In this document: in pieces, positions 8,923 through 19,666 of the stretch
Position numbering within the stretch: the first letter of the stretch is position 1
Layout of the letters: each line of letters begins with the position of its first letter
Source: Paenibacillus sp. D2_2
GTDB taxonomy: Bacteria; Bacillota; Bacilli; Paenibacillales; Paenibacillaceae
Direction of reading: 5' to 3'
Assembly (NCBI RefSeq): GCF_031199965.1
Contig: NZ_CP133605.1
Location: 962,501-1,026,500, forward strand
DNA: 64,000 bases
Translations under genes and position numbers: made by a program
Notes under the pieces: model-generated
The model's database searches: none
What the model was told of the DNA's origin: nothing
The model's input: only the letters and a program-made list of their open reading frames with translations

Positions 8923-10280
8923 TCAAATCGTCGGCAGCGTGAACTCATCTCCTGTATCCACAACCCACTGCCGCAAGCGGTCGTTAAGACGTTTACGCTC
9001 GCGGCTGTACAACGAATTGTAAGCTAAGTTAACTTGCTCGTAGGGGTCTTCGTTCAGGTTGAACATTAGCCATGGCGTATTCTCCAGACACACGTATTTC
9101 CAACCATCCGTCGTGACGATGCCACGCCATGCCCGATCTATACTGTGACCATGGCCGGTAGGTACGACCAGTTGCAAATAAGCGGAATCCGGTAATTCGG
9201 AAGGTGAGCCGCCCAGACGTAAAGAAGAGAGATCCGTACCCTGCATCCAGTCCGGTTTGGAGATTCCGCATAAGCCGAGCGTGGTAGGGGCAACATCGAC
9301 GTGGTTAAACGGCACATCCGATACTCCTGTCTGGCGACCGTAGAACGGTTGCTCCCCGCTGATCACCATCGGTACACGGATCGCTTCCTCCCAGGGTGAC
9401 GTTTTACGGAATTGACCGTGGGAGCCGTGCATATCACCATGATCGCTGAAGAACATGATATGGGTATCCTGTGCGAGTCCACTTTCCTGCAGCGCCATCA
9501 TGATCTGTCCAATGTTCCAATCCCAGTTCTCAATCATCGAATAATACCCAGCCAGATCCTTACGGGCCTGTTGCTCGATGTGGGGAATCGCCGGAACGTT
9601 AGGCCTAAGCTTAACGTTGGCGGCGTTGTGCCGCTGACGGAACGATTCCGGAGCGATGTAAGGATCATGTGGCGGCTGCACCGACAATACGGCGAAGAAC
9701 GGCTGAACTTGTTTGTACTCTGTCTGTTCCTTTCCCCGCTCCCGCAAATAATCGACAAACAGCTTGGTCATCTCGTCCGTCTCGTAGCCGGGCAGGCGGT
9801 AATGGAATGCATCCTCGCCTTCGCCGCCGTGAACCCAACAGTCCCACTGGCTGTTATTGTTCTCATAGCCGACCCAGTGGCTGAAGCCGCCGCGCCGCTC
9901 CGGGGAATAATATGAAAGGCCGCTCTACCATTATCCTCTTTGAACCCATCGAGATGCCATTTGCCGAAATACGCCGTCTTGTATCCCGCTTCATTCATAA
10001 CATGCGCGATTGTCGGCTGTTCCGGTGGAAGCCTGTATTCATGGCCGGGTACCGCTAGATGTGGATACAGCCCGGTTAAGAGTGATCCACGGCATGGGCA
10101 GCATAAGGGGATCCCAGCGACCGCTTGAGTGAAATGCACCCCGGAAGCTGCCAGATTATCGATATTCGGCGTGTTGACGTTTGGATCTTCGCTGCAGCCT
10201 AATGCTTGCGCACGGTGTTGATCGCCGAAAATCCAAATGACGTTAGATCGTTTGATTTCTGTGTTATATTGATTACTCAT
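8923..10280 (-). CDS. Sulfatase (alkaline-phosphatase superfamily), frameshifted as read
   Basis: Predicted arylsulfatase or choline-sulfatase type hydrolase, about 452 aa when restored. The N-terminal part has FGDQHRAQALGC and the formylglycine signature LCCPCRGSLLTG, in which the first Cys of C-x-P-x-R would be oxidised to formylglycine. The second part holds MFFSDHGDMHGSHG, with metal ligands. The frame breaks at a G run (9902-9905 on the plus strand), where one base appears lost just after AFHIIP. The start ATG at 10280 has AAAGGAGA upstream. No signal peptide is visible, so it would act on an imported sulfated compound. It is divergent from an AraC regulator. Confidence 0.83.
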
Positions 10281-10477
10281 CTGAAATGTCTCCTTTAGTT
10301 GATCCCAAAAAATAATATAGCCCTAACTCCAACACTAACACGTCGCTGAGCATCAGTATGTACCATAGACAGGGAATATGTTTCAAAAATGCAGATGGCC
10401 CTTCGCTTCGGATGGAGGGATATTACTTTATTTCGTAGAAAAAATCGTTAATAGGACATTAACAAGGGGGTACGCAG

Positions 10478-11422
10478 ATGCGGCAGATGGAAATGAGCAA
10501 CCGCAGTTCTCTGGACCAACTACACATCAACATTCGCTGGATGAAGGAATGGAAACGTCACAGCCTAGAACATTTGGGCGAAGGGACCTTTCCCTACAAT
10601 ACGTTCTGGCTGGTACTGTCAGGGAGTGCTAGAATGCAATTCAACAGGGATGTGTATGAAGTGAAAAAATACGATATGGTTGCGCTTCCGGCGCAATCTT
10701 TCCATAAATGGATCTCACTTGGAGACGAGGAACCGTTTCATTATCTATCGCTGGCTTGTGAAGCCAAAGTCGGGGCTTTCGACCTTTTGCGATTATACCG
10801 TTTCCCTTACCATACGACGCTGGTCGACCATCGTGCTTACGAGGAACTGATCGATTTGTGGTTCGAACTCTCGGAAAATTTTCATCGTCTGCTCCGCGAA
10901 TTTAACGAGAATGATATCAAAACCTCGGAGCGTAAAAGAACTACGAAAGATGAATATCCGGTTTTTGTATTCGATACGAAACAAACGATTCAATATCTTA
11001 AGATTCGTTCCTTAGGTAACTTGTGGATCCACCGGCTGTTTGAATCGCTGCAGGGCGAGCTATTGGAGAAGCCAGTGACTTATGATACCCGGGTCTACGA
11101 CGTTTGCGATTACATTAAAGAAAATCTGCACGAGCGCCTGTCATTGGAGGAACTAGCTCGACTAGTTTCGCTTAGCAAGGAGCATCTTCGTTTTTTGTTT
11201 CAGAAGGAGTTAGGCTTATCCCCTATGAAATATGTAGCTAGGATTCGTCTGCAGGAAGCACAGGAGTTGCTATTGTTAACTTCGGATTCGATAAAGGAAA
11301 TCGCCGGGAGGCTCGGGTTTGATGATCAGCATCATTTTACGCGGGCATTTCACCGGGCAGAGGGGATGTCACCCTCGGAATATCGTAAGAAGTATAAGGG
11401 AGAGTATCGAGTATTCGATTGA
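10478..11422 (+). CDS. AraC-family transcriptional regulator
   Basis: One-component regulator (314 aa). The N-terminal about 140 residues resemble a cupin-type sensor (RMQFNRDVYEVKKYDMVALPAQ). The C-terminal about 100 residues contain two helix-turn-helix motifs, LSLEELARLVSLSKEHLRFLF and the second with IKEIAGRLGFDDQHHFTRAF. The start ATG follows a GGGGG site. It faces away from the sulfatase gene across 197 bp, so the sulfatase is its most likely target, activated by a sulfated sugar or product. Confidence 0.88.
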   Translation: MRQMEMSNRSSLDQLHINIRWMKEWKRHSLEHLGEGTFPYNTFWLVLSGSARMQFNRDVYEVKKYDMVALPAQSFHKWISLGDEEPFHYLSLACEAKVGAFDLLRLYRFPYHTTLVDHRAYEELIDLWFELSENFHRLLREFNENDIKTSERKRTTKDEYPVFVFDTKQTIQYLKIRSLGNLWIHRLFESLQGELLEKPVTYDTRVYDVCDYIKENLHERLSLEELARLVSLSKEHLRFLFQKELGLSPMKYVARIRLQEAQELLLLTSDSIKEIAGRLGFDDQHHFTRAFHRAEGMSPSEYRKKYKGEYRVFD

Positions 11423-11450
11423 ATTGTAAATCTATTCTTATCCATAGATG

Positions 11451-11482
11451 TAAAGCCGCCCTTTATAGGGTGGCTTTTTGTA
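11451..11482 (+). terminator. Terminator after the AraC gene
   Basis: Perfect or near-perfect 9-bp stem AAGCCGCCC/GGGTGGCTT (one G-T pair) with loop TTTATA, followed by TTTTTG. Confidence 0.85.
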
Positions 11483-11552
11483 TTTTGGAGTGTTCTACAT
11501 TTTAAAATATTCAAAAAAAAGACGGATAAACCTTTAGTTTGTTAAGTTGTTA

Positions 11553-11566
11553 TGCAAACGCTTTAT
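11553..11566 (+). promoter_or_regulatory. Possible cre-like site upstream of the xylanase
   Basis: TGCAAACGCTTTAT matches about ten of fourteen positions of the CcpA catabolite-responsive element (TGWNANCGNTNWCA), including the central CG. It lies about 150 bp before the xylanase start, a usual place for glucose repression of a xylanase. The match is not perfect. Confidence 0.3.
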
Positions 11567-11715
11567 TCCTATAATTTACAATTAGGGAGGTGCTAATTAG
11601 AATTTTAAGGAAGAAAAAACAAGAAAAGTTATGTGCAGCATGTTACACAAATGACAGAAGGATGTAGGGTAGTATGTAGGGCCTAGCTACAACTAAATAT
11701 TTGAGGAGGTTCTCT

Positions 11716-12350
11716 ATGTTCAAGTTTAATAAGAAGGTTTTAACAGCATTTCTTACAGTAGCGATGAGCTTTAGTATGTTCGCAGTTACCTCTAGTGCAG
11801 CAACAGATTATTGGCAAAATTGGACCGATGGTGGCGGTACCGTAAACGCGGTCAATGGTTCTGGTGGCAATTACAGTGTAAACTGGACAAACTGCGGTAA
11901 TTTCGTTGTAGGTAAAGGCTGGGTACTGGAACAGCATCCAGAACGATCAACTACAATGCTGGAGTCTGGGCACCAAATGGTAATGGCTATTTGACGCTCT
12001 ATGGGTGGACAAGAAACTCACTCATCGAATATTACGTAGTTGATAGCTGGGGAACGTACCGCCCTACTGGAACATATAAAGGCACCGTGTCGAGTGATGG
12101 TGGCACTTATGACGTATATCAAACTACACGCACCAATGCACCTTCCATTGATGGCACACAAACTTTCCAACAGTACTGGAGTGTAAGGCAGTCGAAGAGA
12201 GCAACCGGAAGCAATGTCGCTATCACTTTTAGTAACCACGTTAATGCATGGAAGAATTATGGAATGAACCTGGGAAGCAGCTGGTCTTATCAAGTATTAG
12301 CAACAGAGGGATATCAAAGTAGCGGAAGCTCTAACGTAACGGTGTGGTAA
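11716..12350 (+). CDS. xynA: GH11 endo-1,4-beta-xylanase, secreted (frameshifted as read)
   Basis: Secreted small xylanase (about 211 aa when restored) that cleaves internal bonds of plant xylan. Residues 1-28 form a signal peptide ending in SSAAT. The jelly-roll domain shows [13 protein letters not shown] and [18 protein letters not shown]. The nucleophile Glu lies in [16 protein letters not shown] and the acid/base Glu in ATEGYQSSG. One base is missing in the GGG run at 11921-11923, after which the frame resumes at [11 protein letters not shown]. The start ATG is set by GAGGAGG at 11703-11709. No other xylan gene adjoins it. Confidence 0.9.
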
Positions 12351-12522
12351 TAGATTGATTGTGCAAGAAAGACGATTGATGGTGCTAGTATTGAGCAAGT
12401 CTCTGGATTATTGAATATCGCTAAAGGCCTGCCAGTTCCAAAACCGGCGGCCTTACATACTTATTATCTTCTGTAAATGTCCACGGATTATAACTTTTCC
12501 ACCTGTTAAAGGAGATATATCG

Positions 12523-13375
12523 ATGAGAAAATTATTCACTTTCCTTTTAGTAGCAATAGTATTAGTAGTCAGCGCTTGTACACAAGAGAAGGCTGCAAAG
12601 AAAGACACTACCAATAGCTTGGTATTTGTGGAGGGCGGGGCTTTTACGAACAAGAAATCCAACTACTATGGAAAAAGTGTAACAATAGCAAATTTTTATA
12701 TCAGCAAATATGAGGTTACTCAAAAAGAGTGGACCGAGGTCATGGGGTTTAATCCTTCGGGATTTCAGGGAGACGACTTGCCAGGTAGAGACGATAACTT
12801 GGTATGACGCTGTTGAGTACTGTAATCAAAGGAGTATTAAAGAAGGACTAGCTCCGTATTACAATATTAATCAGAACAAACAAGATCCGAACAATCTGAG
12901 TGAATACGATAATATAAAATGGGTAGTAACGATCAATGATGGAGCCAATGGCTACCGATTGCCTACAGAAGCGGAGTGGGAATATGCGGCTAGTGGAGGT
13001 CGAATGAGCAAGAATTACACCTACAGCGGAGGCGATAAAGCAGATGATGTCGCATGGTATTGGCGCAACGCTGGTGATAAATACTTATCAGGGGATTGGA
13101 ACTGGCCTTTATTAGAGAACAACAAAAATCGAACCCGATCCGTTGGTTCAAAGAAAGCCAATGAATTGGGGCTTTACGATATGTCGGGTAATGTAAGGGA
13201 ATGGTGCTGGAACTGGTACGGGGAAGACCTTGACAGTAACAGCGGTTCTTTTCGTGTTGTAAAGGGTGGCGGCTGGATTGGCGATGTTAGCAACGGTGAG
13301 ATCGCTTTTCGCGGTAAGTTCGAGGGAAGTGGCCTTGGCCCTGACCAAGGTTTTCGTGTGGTTCGCAGCGAGTAG
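12523..13375 (+). CDS. FGE-sulfatase-domain (SUMF1-like) lipoprotein, frameshifted as read
   Basis: Predicted cell-surface lipoprotein, about 283 aa when restored, with signal peptide and lipobox VVSAC at its N-terminus. The SUMF1 fold is clear: ISKYEVTQKEWTEVM, TWYDAVEYCNQ, GYRLPTEAEWEYAA, GLYDMSGNVREWCW and the final GFRVVRS. The frame changes by a net +1 (or -2) at 12781-12786. The cysteine pair that makes formylglycine in true FGE is absent: the usual Cys-Arg segment reads IAFRGKFEG. It is therefore probably a sugar-binding or structural FGE-fold protein, not the activator of the nearby sulfatase. Confidence 0.8.
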
Positions 13376-13470
13376 ACTGAATAAGTCAGTGTAGAGAAGT
13401 TATGCATGGGCGGATATGGACAAGCATTGATGTTATAATATGGGGAGAAAATGATGAAGAGGGAGCTACT

Positions 13471-13890
13471 ATGGACACAAGCAAGGTAACCTATGAATCG
13501 ATCGACCATTATATTTCCATATTCCCGCCGGACATTCAAGAGATTCTCGAGAGGATCCGTAAGGTTATCCGCGAAGCAGCACCTGATGCAGTGGAGAAGA
13601 TTAGCTATCAGATGCCGACATTTGCACAACAGGGCAATGTAGTCCATTTTGCAGCTTTCAAGAAACATATTGGCTTCTATCCTGCACCTAGCGGGATTGA
13701 TGAATTTGAGCAAGAGCTAGCCCCGTATAAAGCAGGCAAGGGAACGATCCAGTTTCCACTCGGCCAGCCAATCCCCTATGACTTGATCACCAAAATCGTG
13801 AAGTTCAGAGTGGCCGAGAATATGGCCAAAGCAGAACGTAAGGCGAAGCAGAAGAAAAATAATGTCTCCGCAGCCGAAGCTGCCATTTAA
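13471..13890 (+). CDS. DUF1801 / YdhG-type iron-chaperone-like protein
   Basis: Small cytosolic protein (139 aa) of the DUF1801 family, whose members include the B. subtilis frataxin-like YdhG. Recognisable parts are FPPDIQEILERIRKVIREAAP, ISYQMPTF, HFAAFKKHIGFYP and a C-terminal KGTIQFPLGQPIP. I chose ATG 13471 (MDTSKVTYESID) because GAGGGAG lies six bases before it. The upstream extension does not match the family. Its 3' end overlaps a repeated terminator element that recurs at 23.3 kb. A role in iron delivery is inferred from the family only. Confidence 0.82.
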   Translation: MDTSKVTYESIDHYISIFPPDIQEILERIRKVIREAAPDAVEKISYQMPTFAQQGNVVHFAAFKKHIGFYPAPSGIDEFEQELAPYKAGKGTIQFPLGQPIPYDLITKIVKFRVAENMAKAERKAKQKKNNVSAAEAAI

Positions 13891-13943
13891 TCCTGCGATA
13901 AGCAGGTAAGAATGGCGGTTTTTTTTGCGTTGTAAGAGAGGTG
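13871..13943 (+). terminator. Terminator within a duplicated intergenic element, copy A
   Basis: A nested hairpin (outer TGCCATT/AATGGCG, inner CCTGC/GCAGG around GATAA) ends in eight T. The same arrangement, from GCAGCCG through TGCGATAAGCAGG and ATGGCGG to GTAAGAGAGGT, recurs at 23335-23402. Copy A overlaps the last codons of the DUF1801 gene. Confidence 0.82.
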
Positions 13944-14088
13944 TTCGCTTGTCTTTTTAGCCTGACCTATAAATAATGCACCTAAAATATATATTGTCTG
14001 TGTTTCAGCATTTCTCTCCTCTCTATAATTAAAAGCGTAGTAGGTTCATCGGCCGAGCCTTACACCATGAAGAAGAAAGGGAGCTATC

Positions 14089-15047
14089 ATGTCAAAGAAA
14101 GCAGGCACGCTTGGAAAAACGAAACTTATAGATATCGGAAAGTCGCTGAGGCAGCAAAAGTATCTTCAATTGATGGTCATCCCCGGCCTAATCTGGTTGT
14201 TTATTTTTTGCTATATTCCGATGGCCGGACTTTTTGCGGCTTTTTTTGAGTACAATCCATTCCTAGGTATTTTGAAGAGCCCATTTGTTGGATTTGCGCA
14301 TTTTAAAGAGTTGTTTCAGGATGAGCTATTTTGGAAGTCGGTAAGAAATATGTTCGGATTAAGTTTAACAAAGACGGGTTTTGCCATTGTCATGCCAATC
14401 TTGTTCGCTTTAATGCTGAATGAAATAAAAAATGTAACCTTGAAAAAAATTGTCCAGACAGCGAGTTATCTTCCGCATTTTATCTCGTGGGTGGTCGTAG
14501 CAGGTCTGTTCATTATGTGGTTAAGTACTGATGGCATTGTCAACCATGTATTGATGTCGTTTGGCATTATCTATGAACCTCAATCTCATTTGAATTCTCC
14601 TGGAGGCTTTTGGCTTTGGATGGCAATTATAGATACCTGGAAAGAGACCGGATGGTGGGCGATTATTTATCTCGCTGCTATTGCGGCGATTCCCGTCGAA
14701 CAATATGAATCTGCTGTGGTGGATGGAGCAAGCCGGATCCGAAGGATCATTAGCATTACGATTCCTTCGATTAAACCAACTATTATGATTGTAGTTATTT
14801 TAAGTATTGGCAGCATGATTTACGGGGGCTTTCCGGATCCAATCTGCAGCAATCTCTACTCTTTGGGAATACGCTCAATTATGATAATTCGATGATTTTG
14901 GAGACTTATATCGTCAATATGGGGCTGTCTCAAGGGCGCTTCTCATATGCGATTGCCGCGGGGTTAATCTTATCCTTGTTATCGTTTGGGTTATTCAGCG
15001 GTGCAAATGCTATTAGTCGTAAATTAACAAATACGAGCTTATATTAG
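14089..15047 (+). CDS. LplB-type polysaccharide ABC permease (frameshifted as read)
   Basis: Inner-membrane permease, about 319 aa when restored, of the LplB/YteP kind that imports oligosaccharides made by secreted glycosidases. It has an N-terminal lead (LQLMVIPGLIWLFIFCYIP), six hydrophobic segments and an EAA loop (EQYESAVVDGASRIRRIISIT). One base is missing from the G run at 14824-14828. The frame then continues SGSNLQQSLLFGN and LETYIVNMGLSQGRF to a stop at 15047. It is the first gene of a transporter-sensor-glycosidase cluster. Confidence 0.83.
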
Positions 15048-15086
15048 CGTCCCCTCGTAGAGAAATGTTAGGAGTGAGTGTAAGAA

Positions 15087-15967
15087 ATGAAGAGAACTAC
15101 AGAGGATCGGGTCATCAGCATCGTTTTGTTTGTTCTTATGGGGATTATCACTTTGGTTACACTGTACCCCCTATTTTATTCATTCATCGTGTCATTAAAT
15201 GATGCCAACGATATCGCTGAAAATGGCTTTATCTATCTATTGCCGCGAGAGTTTACATTAGAAAATTTTAAAATTGTTTTTACGGAGAAACAGTTGGCCC
15301 ATTCCTTCCTTATTACGGGAGCAAGGACGATTCTGGGACTATAGCCAGTGTATTGTTTACCGCATTAGTATCTTATCCCTTATCTAAGAAATATTTGACC
15401 TTTAGAGGTTTCTATGTCCGAATAGGCGTCGTCACCATGTATTTTTTCGGCGGTATCATTCCTACGTATCTGCTGCTAAATGCACTTGGATTAATTGATA
15501 CGTTTATGGTGTATATCATTCCTTCGCTGTATTCCTTCTTTAATGCTATTTTGTTCATCAACTTTTTTGGCTCTATTCCCGATGCGTTAGAGGAATCAGC
15601 GAAGATCGATGGTGCGAATGATTGGCGTATATTCCGGGTCATTTTCCTTCCACTGTCTGCGCCTATTCTGGCGACAGTATCGCTATTCTATGGCGTGCAG
15701 CAATGGAATTCATGGTTCGACGCTGCCTACTATACTAACTCGGAAGAACTGGCCACGCTCCAACTGGTTCTCTATCAAATCATCAGCCAGGCCAACGGTG
15801 CTGCGATTGCAGCTAATTATCTCGGAGCCGGGAAGCAAAATATAAATATCATTGATTCCATGAAATATGCAACGATGGTCATATCCATTATCCCGGTGGC
15901 GGTCGCGTATCCATTCCTGCAAAAGTTTTTTGTTCAAGGCATGCTGGTAGGCTCAGTGAAAGGATAA
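15087..15967 (+). CDS. LplC/YtcP-type carbohydrate ABC permease (frameshifted as read)
   Basis: Partner permease, about 293 aa when restored. It has the family opening IVLFVLMGIITLVTLYPLFYS and the EAA loop LEESAKIDGANDWRIFRVIFLP, and ends MLVGSVKG as LplC proteins do. The frame breaks at CTGGGAC (15335-15337), where one base seems lost, giving ARTILG followed by TIASVLFTALVSYPLS. It lies 39 bp after the LplB-type gene and forms the heterodimeric channel with it. Confidence 0.85.
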
Positions 15968-15970
15968 TAA

Positions 15971-16008
15971 CTTAATATCTAAGGCGCTCGCCTTGATATA
16001 ACATTAAG
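15971..16008 (+). other. Intercistronic hairpin before the binding-protein gene
   Basis: CTTAATATCTAAGGCG pairs imperfectly with CGCCTTGATATAACATTAAG around a three-base loop. It has no T-run. It probably stabilises the message of the binding-protein gene, which is usually expressed most. Confidence 0.45.
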
Positions 16009-16026
16009 AAAATAGGGGGAAAGAAG

Positions 16027-17656
16027 ATGAGTATAGGAAAAAAGATGTTGTCCATTATCATGGCCGTCACGATGGCTGCCGTATTTAGCGGATGCCAGGG
16101 AAAGATGCTACAGAGCGTTCAAGCGAGCCTACAAGGGAGACAGAATCGACTGCAAATTCGTCTAATTCGTCTCAGGAACCTCTAGTGATCAAGCACTTTT
16201 ATAATTATGATTGGTTTAATGTCGATTGGACAAGCACGCCCTCCGGCCAGGAAATTCAAAAGCAGGCCAATGTCAAAATTGAATTAAGTAAAGCAACCTC
16301 AGGTGACAATACGAAGCTTAATCTGATGGTTGCTTCCGGAAACATCCCCGATTTGATTACAACAAATAAGGATGATCCCAACATTGATTTGCTGATTAAG
16401 AATGGGATGGTCTTGCCGATTTCTGAGTTTATTGATCAATATGCGCCTGAGATTAGGGAGCAAAGTGAACCCGAGGTCTTTAAATATTACAATTATATCG
16501 ATGGAAAACAATACTTCTTCCCATCGTTTCTCGTTACCCCCTATGATCTGCAGCAAGCCGATTATAATGCGGTTAGTGGCGGCGACGGCGTAAGTGCGAT
16601 CAGAAGCGATGTATACGAAGCAATAGGAAGACCGGATATGTCAACGCCAGATGGGTTCTTTAATGCAATGAAAGCAGCAAAAGAAAAGTTTCCTAAGCTC
16701 ACGGGTTGGTATTTCGGACCTTTCAACAAGGATCTGACCTTCTTTAAAGCGGGTGAGTTTCAAGGTTATATGTTTCCTGCAACTCAATTCGGTATCCACG
16801 TCTATGATGTAGATGCAGATGGGCAGCTGCAGTCAGGTGTACGTAACCCCAAATTCGTTGACTTCATCAAGTTTATGAACAAGATGTATACAAATGGATT
16901 GTTGTCCGCTGAGTCCTTTGTGGATGCACAGGATATTAAAGAAGCCAAGAAGCAAAAGGGGGATATCATTGTATTATCCGGGATCGTGAATGATTTCAAT
17001 GAAACGGTTAAAACCCAAGATAATGCCGAGGCTGGCTGGGTACCCTTGCCATATTTTGCAGACGGCAAATATTTCAAGGACGGTTCCGGTTGGACGGCTA
17101 CGCTAGTCTCTAAAAAAACAGCAGACCCTGCAAGGCTGGCTAAATTTATCTCATTCATGACGTCTCAAACAGGCAGAGAACTGGATGCTTACGGGGTAAA
17201 GGGTGTGCATTGGGAGATGAAGGAGATCGATGGGGAGCAGGTGCCAAGACGGACATCCGAGTTCCAGACCTTGTACGAAACGGATGGGGCAAGTATCAGA
17301 AGGAGACCGGGGTATCCACTTATTTTGCTTTCTCCGATGACTATATCCATGGCAGAATGGCTGCGCTTACCGATTCCGAAAAGTCAGATTACCGAAAAAA
17401 TTTAGAGGGAATTGTCAAGCCGCATAAAGAAGCAGACATTGCTTTGGGTCTTATTCACCCGCTATCGACATCCGCTGAAGGGATTATTCAGCTTAAACTG
17501 AGTGAGCTTTCCAAGACTTATTATCCTAAGATGGTTATGGCTAACAATGAGGCAGCCGCTGTAGCTACCTATCATGAGTTTTTGAAGAAAGCAGAAGAGA
17601 TCGGTTTGGCCCAACTGGAGGCCGCCTGGACGACGAAATATGCGGACTTCAAATAA
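16027..17656 (+). CDS. Extracellular solute-binding lipoprotein, family 1 (two frameshifts as read)
   Basis: Sugar-binding protein of the importer, about 543 aa when restored, LplA-like in length. The lipoprotein signal ends AAVFSGCQG. The start ATG 16027 follows AGGGGGAAAG. One base is missing at GGG 16098-16100, just after the lipobox, and one in GGGG 17286-17289, near the C-terminal part. The body shows the Paenibacillus-type pattern IPDLITTNKDDPNIDLLIKN and a C-terminal KTYYPKMVMANN segment. The likely ligand is an oligosaccharide released by the secreted glycosidase two genes downstream of the sensor pair. Confidence 0.82.
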
Positions 17657-17690
17657 GGCAGCATTCCGAAAATTAAAATGAATCAGAGAA

Positions 17691-17722
17691 ATGGATGAGT
17701 CGATGAGGGCTCATCCATCTTT
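17691..17722 (+). other. Hairpin after the binding-protein gene
   Basis: Perfect 9-bp stem ATGGATGAG/CTCATCCAT with a 10-nt loop, followed by only three T. It may be a weak terminator or attenuator between the transporter genes and the two-component genes. Confidence 0.5.
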
Positions 17723-17845
17723 GGTCAGCGGTTTAAATAAAAGTAGAAAACCATTGTTTTTTGTCGAATATTGTATTGATATAATGAAAACAGTTCCGGC
17801 AATAAGGTCGTAAGGATGAAATAGGTGAAAGAAAGAGGGCTAAGG

Positions 17846-19650
17846 ATGTTAAGAATACTTCGCGGTATCGGAAGAACGAGCTATACGTGGAAGATTATGA
17901 TTTCATTTATGCTAGTTCTTCTTATACCTGTAACTTTGTCGGCGGTGTATATCTATATCCGGTCTGTCCAATATGTAGAGGAGCGGTCGATGTCTGCGCT
18001 TAGTGATGCTCTGGCTAAAGAGGGAGAGAATGTGGAGCAAATTTTTAGCGACTATCGCAAGCTTGGAAACCAAATCGCGCAATATCCTGTCCTGATTTCC
18101 TATTTTGATGATTTATATATGTCGGATGCTAGTAAGATTGACTTTACCTATCACTATCTGAATTCTATTATGGATTGGGTCCATAGCCTGGAGACGACGG
18201 AATACCATTTTCGATTCTTTACGGCCAATGACAACACGTTTCAGAATGAATGGATTTACTATGCGAGATCTGTCCGAGATGAGGGATGGTTCAAACGAGC
18301 GAGCGAGGCGACTTATAGCAATCCCTATTGGGAGAATGCTCATAAAGCTCGTATTTTGGAATACGATAAAATTCAAAATCCAGCGATTCGCGGTCAGGAA
18401 ATCTCCTTGTTCTTACCTATGCTGTCCAATACAACCGACGGGAATAACACGCTGCTGGAAATTTATATTACGCCGGATACTATTTTCGGTGGGCTTGCCA
18501 AGATTGAAGCGTTCAAACAAGGGGCCGTATTTGTATATGACAGCGCAGGTCAACTCGTCTATGAGTACAATAAGCTCCCGGAAGTTGATCTCTCACAGTT
18601 AACCATCCGTCTGAATCAAGCAGAATCTCATTCTTCTCAGCAAGTGATGAAGGCGGAGGCCGGTCATTTCTAACGGAAGTTCAGATACTAGATAACCCGA
18701 GTTATCGTATTGTTGGAATATTACCGCAGAATCTAGTGATCCAAGAAACTATGAAAGCAAGGAATACTTTCATTGCCTGTATCGCAGCAGCACTTGTCTT
18801 GATGATACTCATCTCTTATGTTATTTCCAGAAAACTGATGAAGAAAATTAAGAAGCTAGTAAAGGTGATGAAGACCGTTCAAGAGGGGAATCTGGACACC
18901 CAAGTGGTCATTGAAGGCAACGATGAAATCGCCGAGCTGGGCAAGGATTTTAATATTATGCTTACGCGAATCAATGAACTGATCGCAACGGTATACAAGA
19001 CAGAGATCCTGCAGAAGGATGCATTATTGAAAGCGCTTGAGAACCAAGTGAATCCCCATTTTCTATATAATACGCTGGAGACCATCAAGATGATGGCGGA
19101 AATTAATAGGGAAAGGGAGATTTCCGATGCGCTAACCTCACTGGGCGCGATGGTTCGTTATAATTTGACCAAAGACAAAAGGCTGGTTCTTATCACTGAA
19201 GAAGTTGAACAAATTAGGAGCTATTGCAATTTGCAGAATTTGATGATGAATGGTCGCCTAGAGCTGATATGTACGATAGAAGAGTGGATTTATTCCTTAA
19301 GGATGCTGAAGCTGATTTTGCAACCGATCGTAGAAAATGCAATTTTGCACGGTTTTCGCAACTTTGATGGCCAATGTATCATTAGGATTTCGGCTGAGGC
19401 AGATCAAGATCATATTCGTTTTACTATTTGCGATAATGGAAACGGCATGGAGCGAGGGAAGCTGGCAGCCCTGAAAGAACGACTTACGAGCAACACCGAA
19501 GACCCAATGCACCAGAGTGAGAATGGAATCGGTTTGTCCAATGTTAATGACCGCCTTAAGCTGGAATATGGTAGTGGTTATGGAATTGAGGTTGACAGTG
19601 TGGCAGGTGCTGGAACGCGAGTTGATATATGGTTGCCGTTGATCGATTAA
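17846..19650 (+). CDS. YesM-type sensor histidine kinase (frameshifted as read)
   Basis: Membrane sensor, about 601 aa when restored. A first membrane segment (MISFMLVLLIPVTLSAVYIY) and a second near residue 310 (FIACIAAALVLMILISYVIS) flank a large extracellular sensing domain. HAMP, His-kinase (NPHFLYNTLETIKMMAEIN, phospho-His) and HATPase motifs (DNGNGM, GIGLSNVNDRL) follow. One base is lost near 18661-18664, at EAG-SFLTEVQ. I chose ATG 17846, with AGAGGG six bases upstream. A GTG at 17825 is the alternative. It is paired with the response regulator that follows. Confidence 0.86.
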
Positions 19651-19666
19651 ACAAGGAGGGGTGAGC

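Noticed and set aside
8577..8926. ORFs of 71-103 aa opposite the second tRNA cluster
   Set aside because: Antisense readings of tRNA-Arg, tRNA-Pro and tRNA-Gly.
9412..9915. 167-aa ORF on the plus strand inside the sulfatase gene
   Set aside because: It is the antisense shadow of the well-conserved sulfatase reading and has no family features.
12424..12452. Terminator after the xylanase
   Set aside because: A GGCC-rich imperfect stem is present but no T-run follows, so it was not called.
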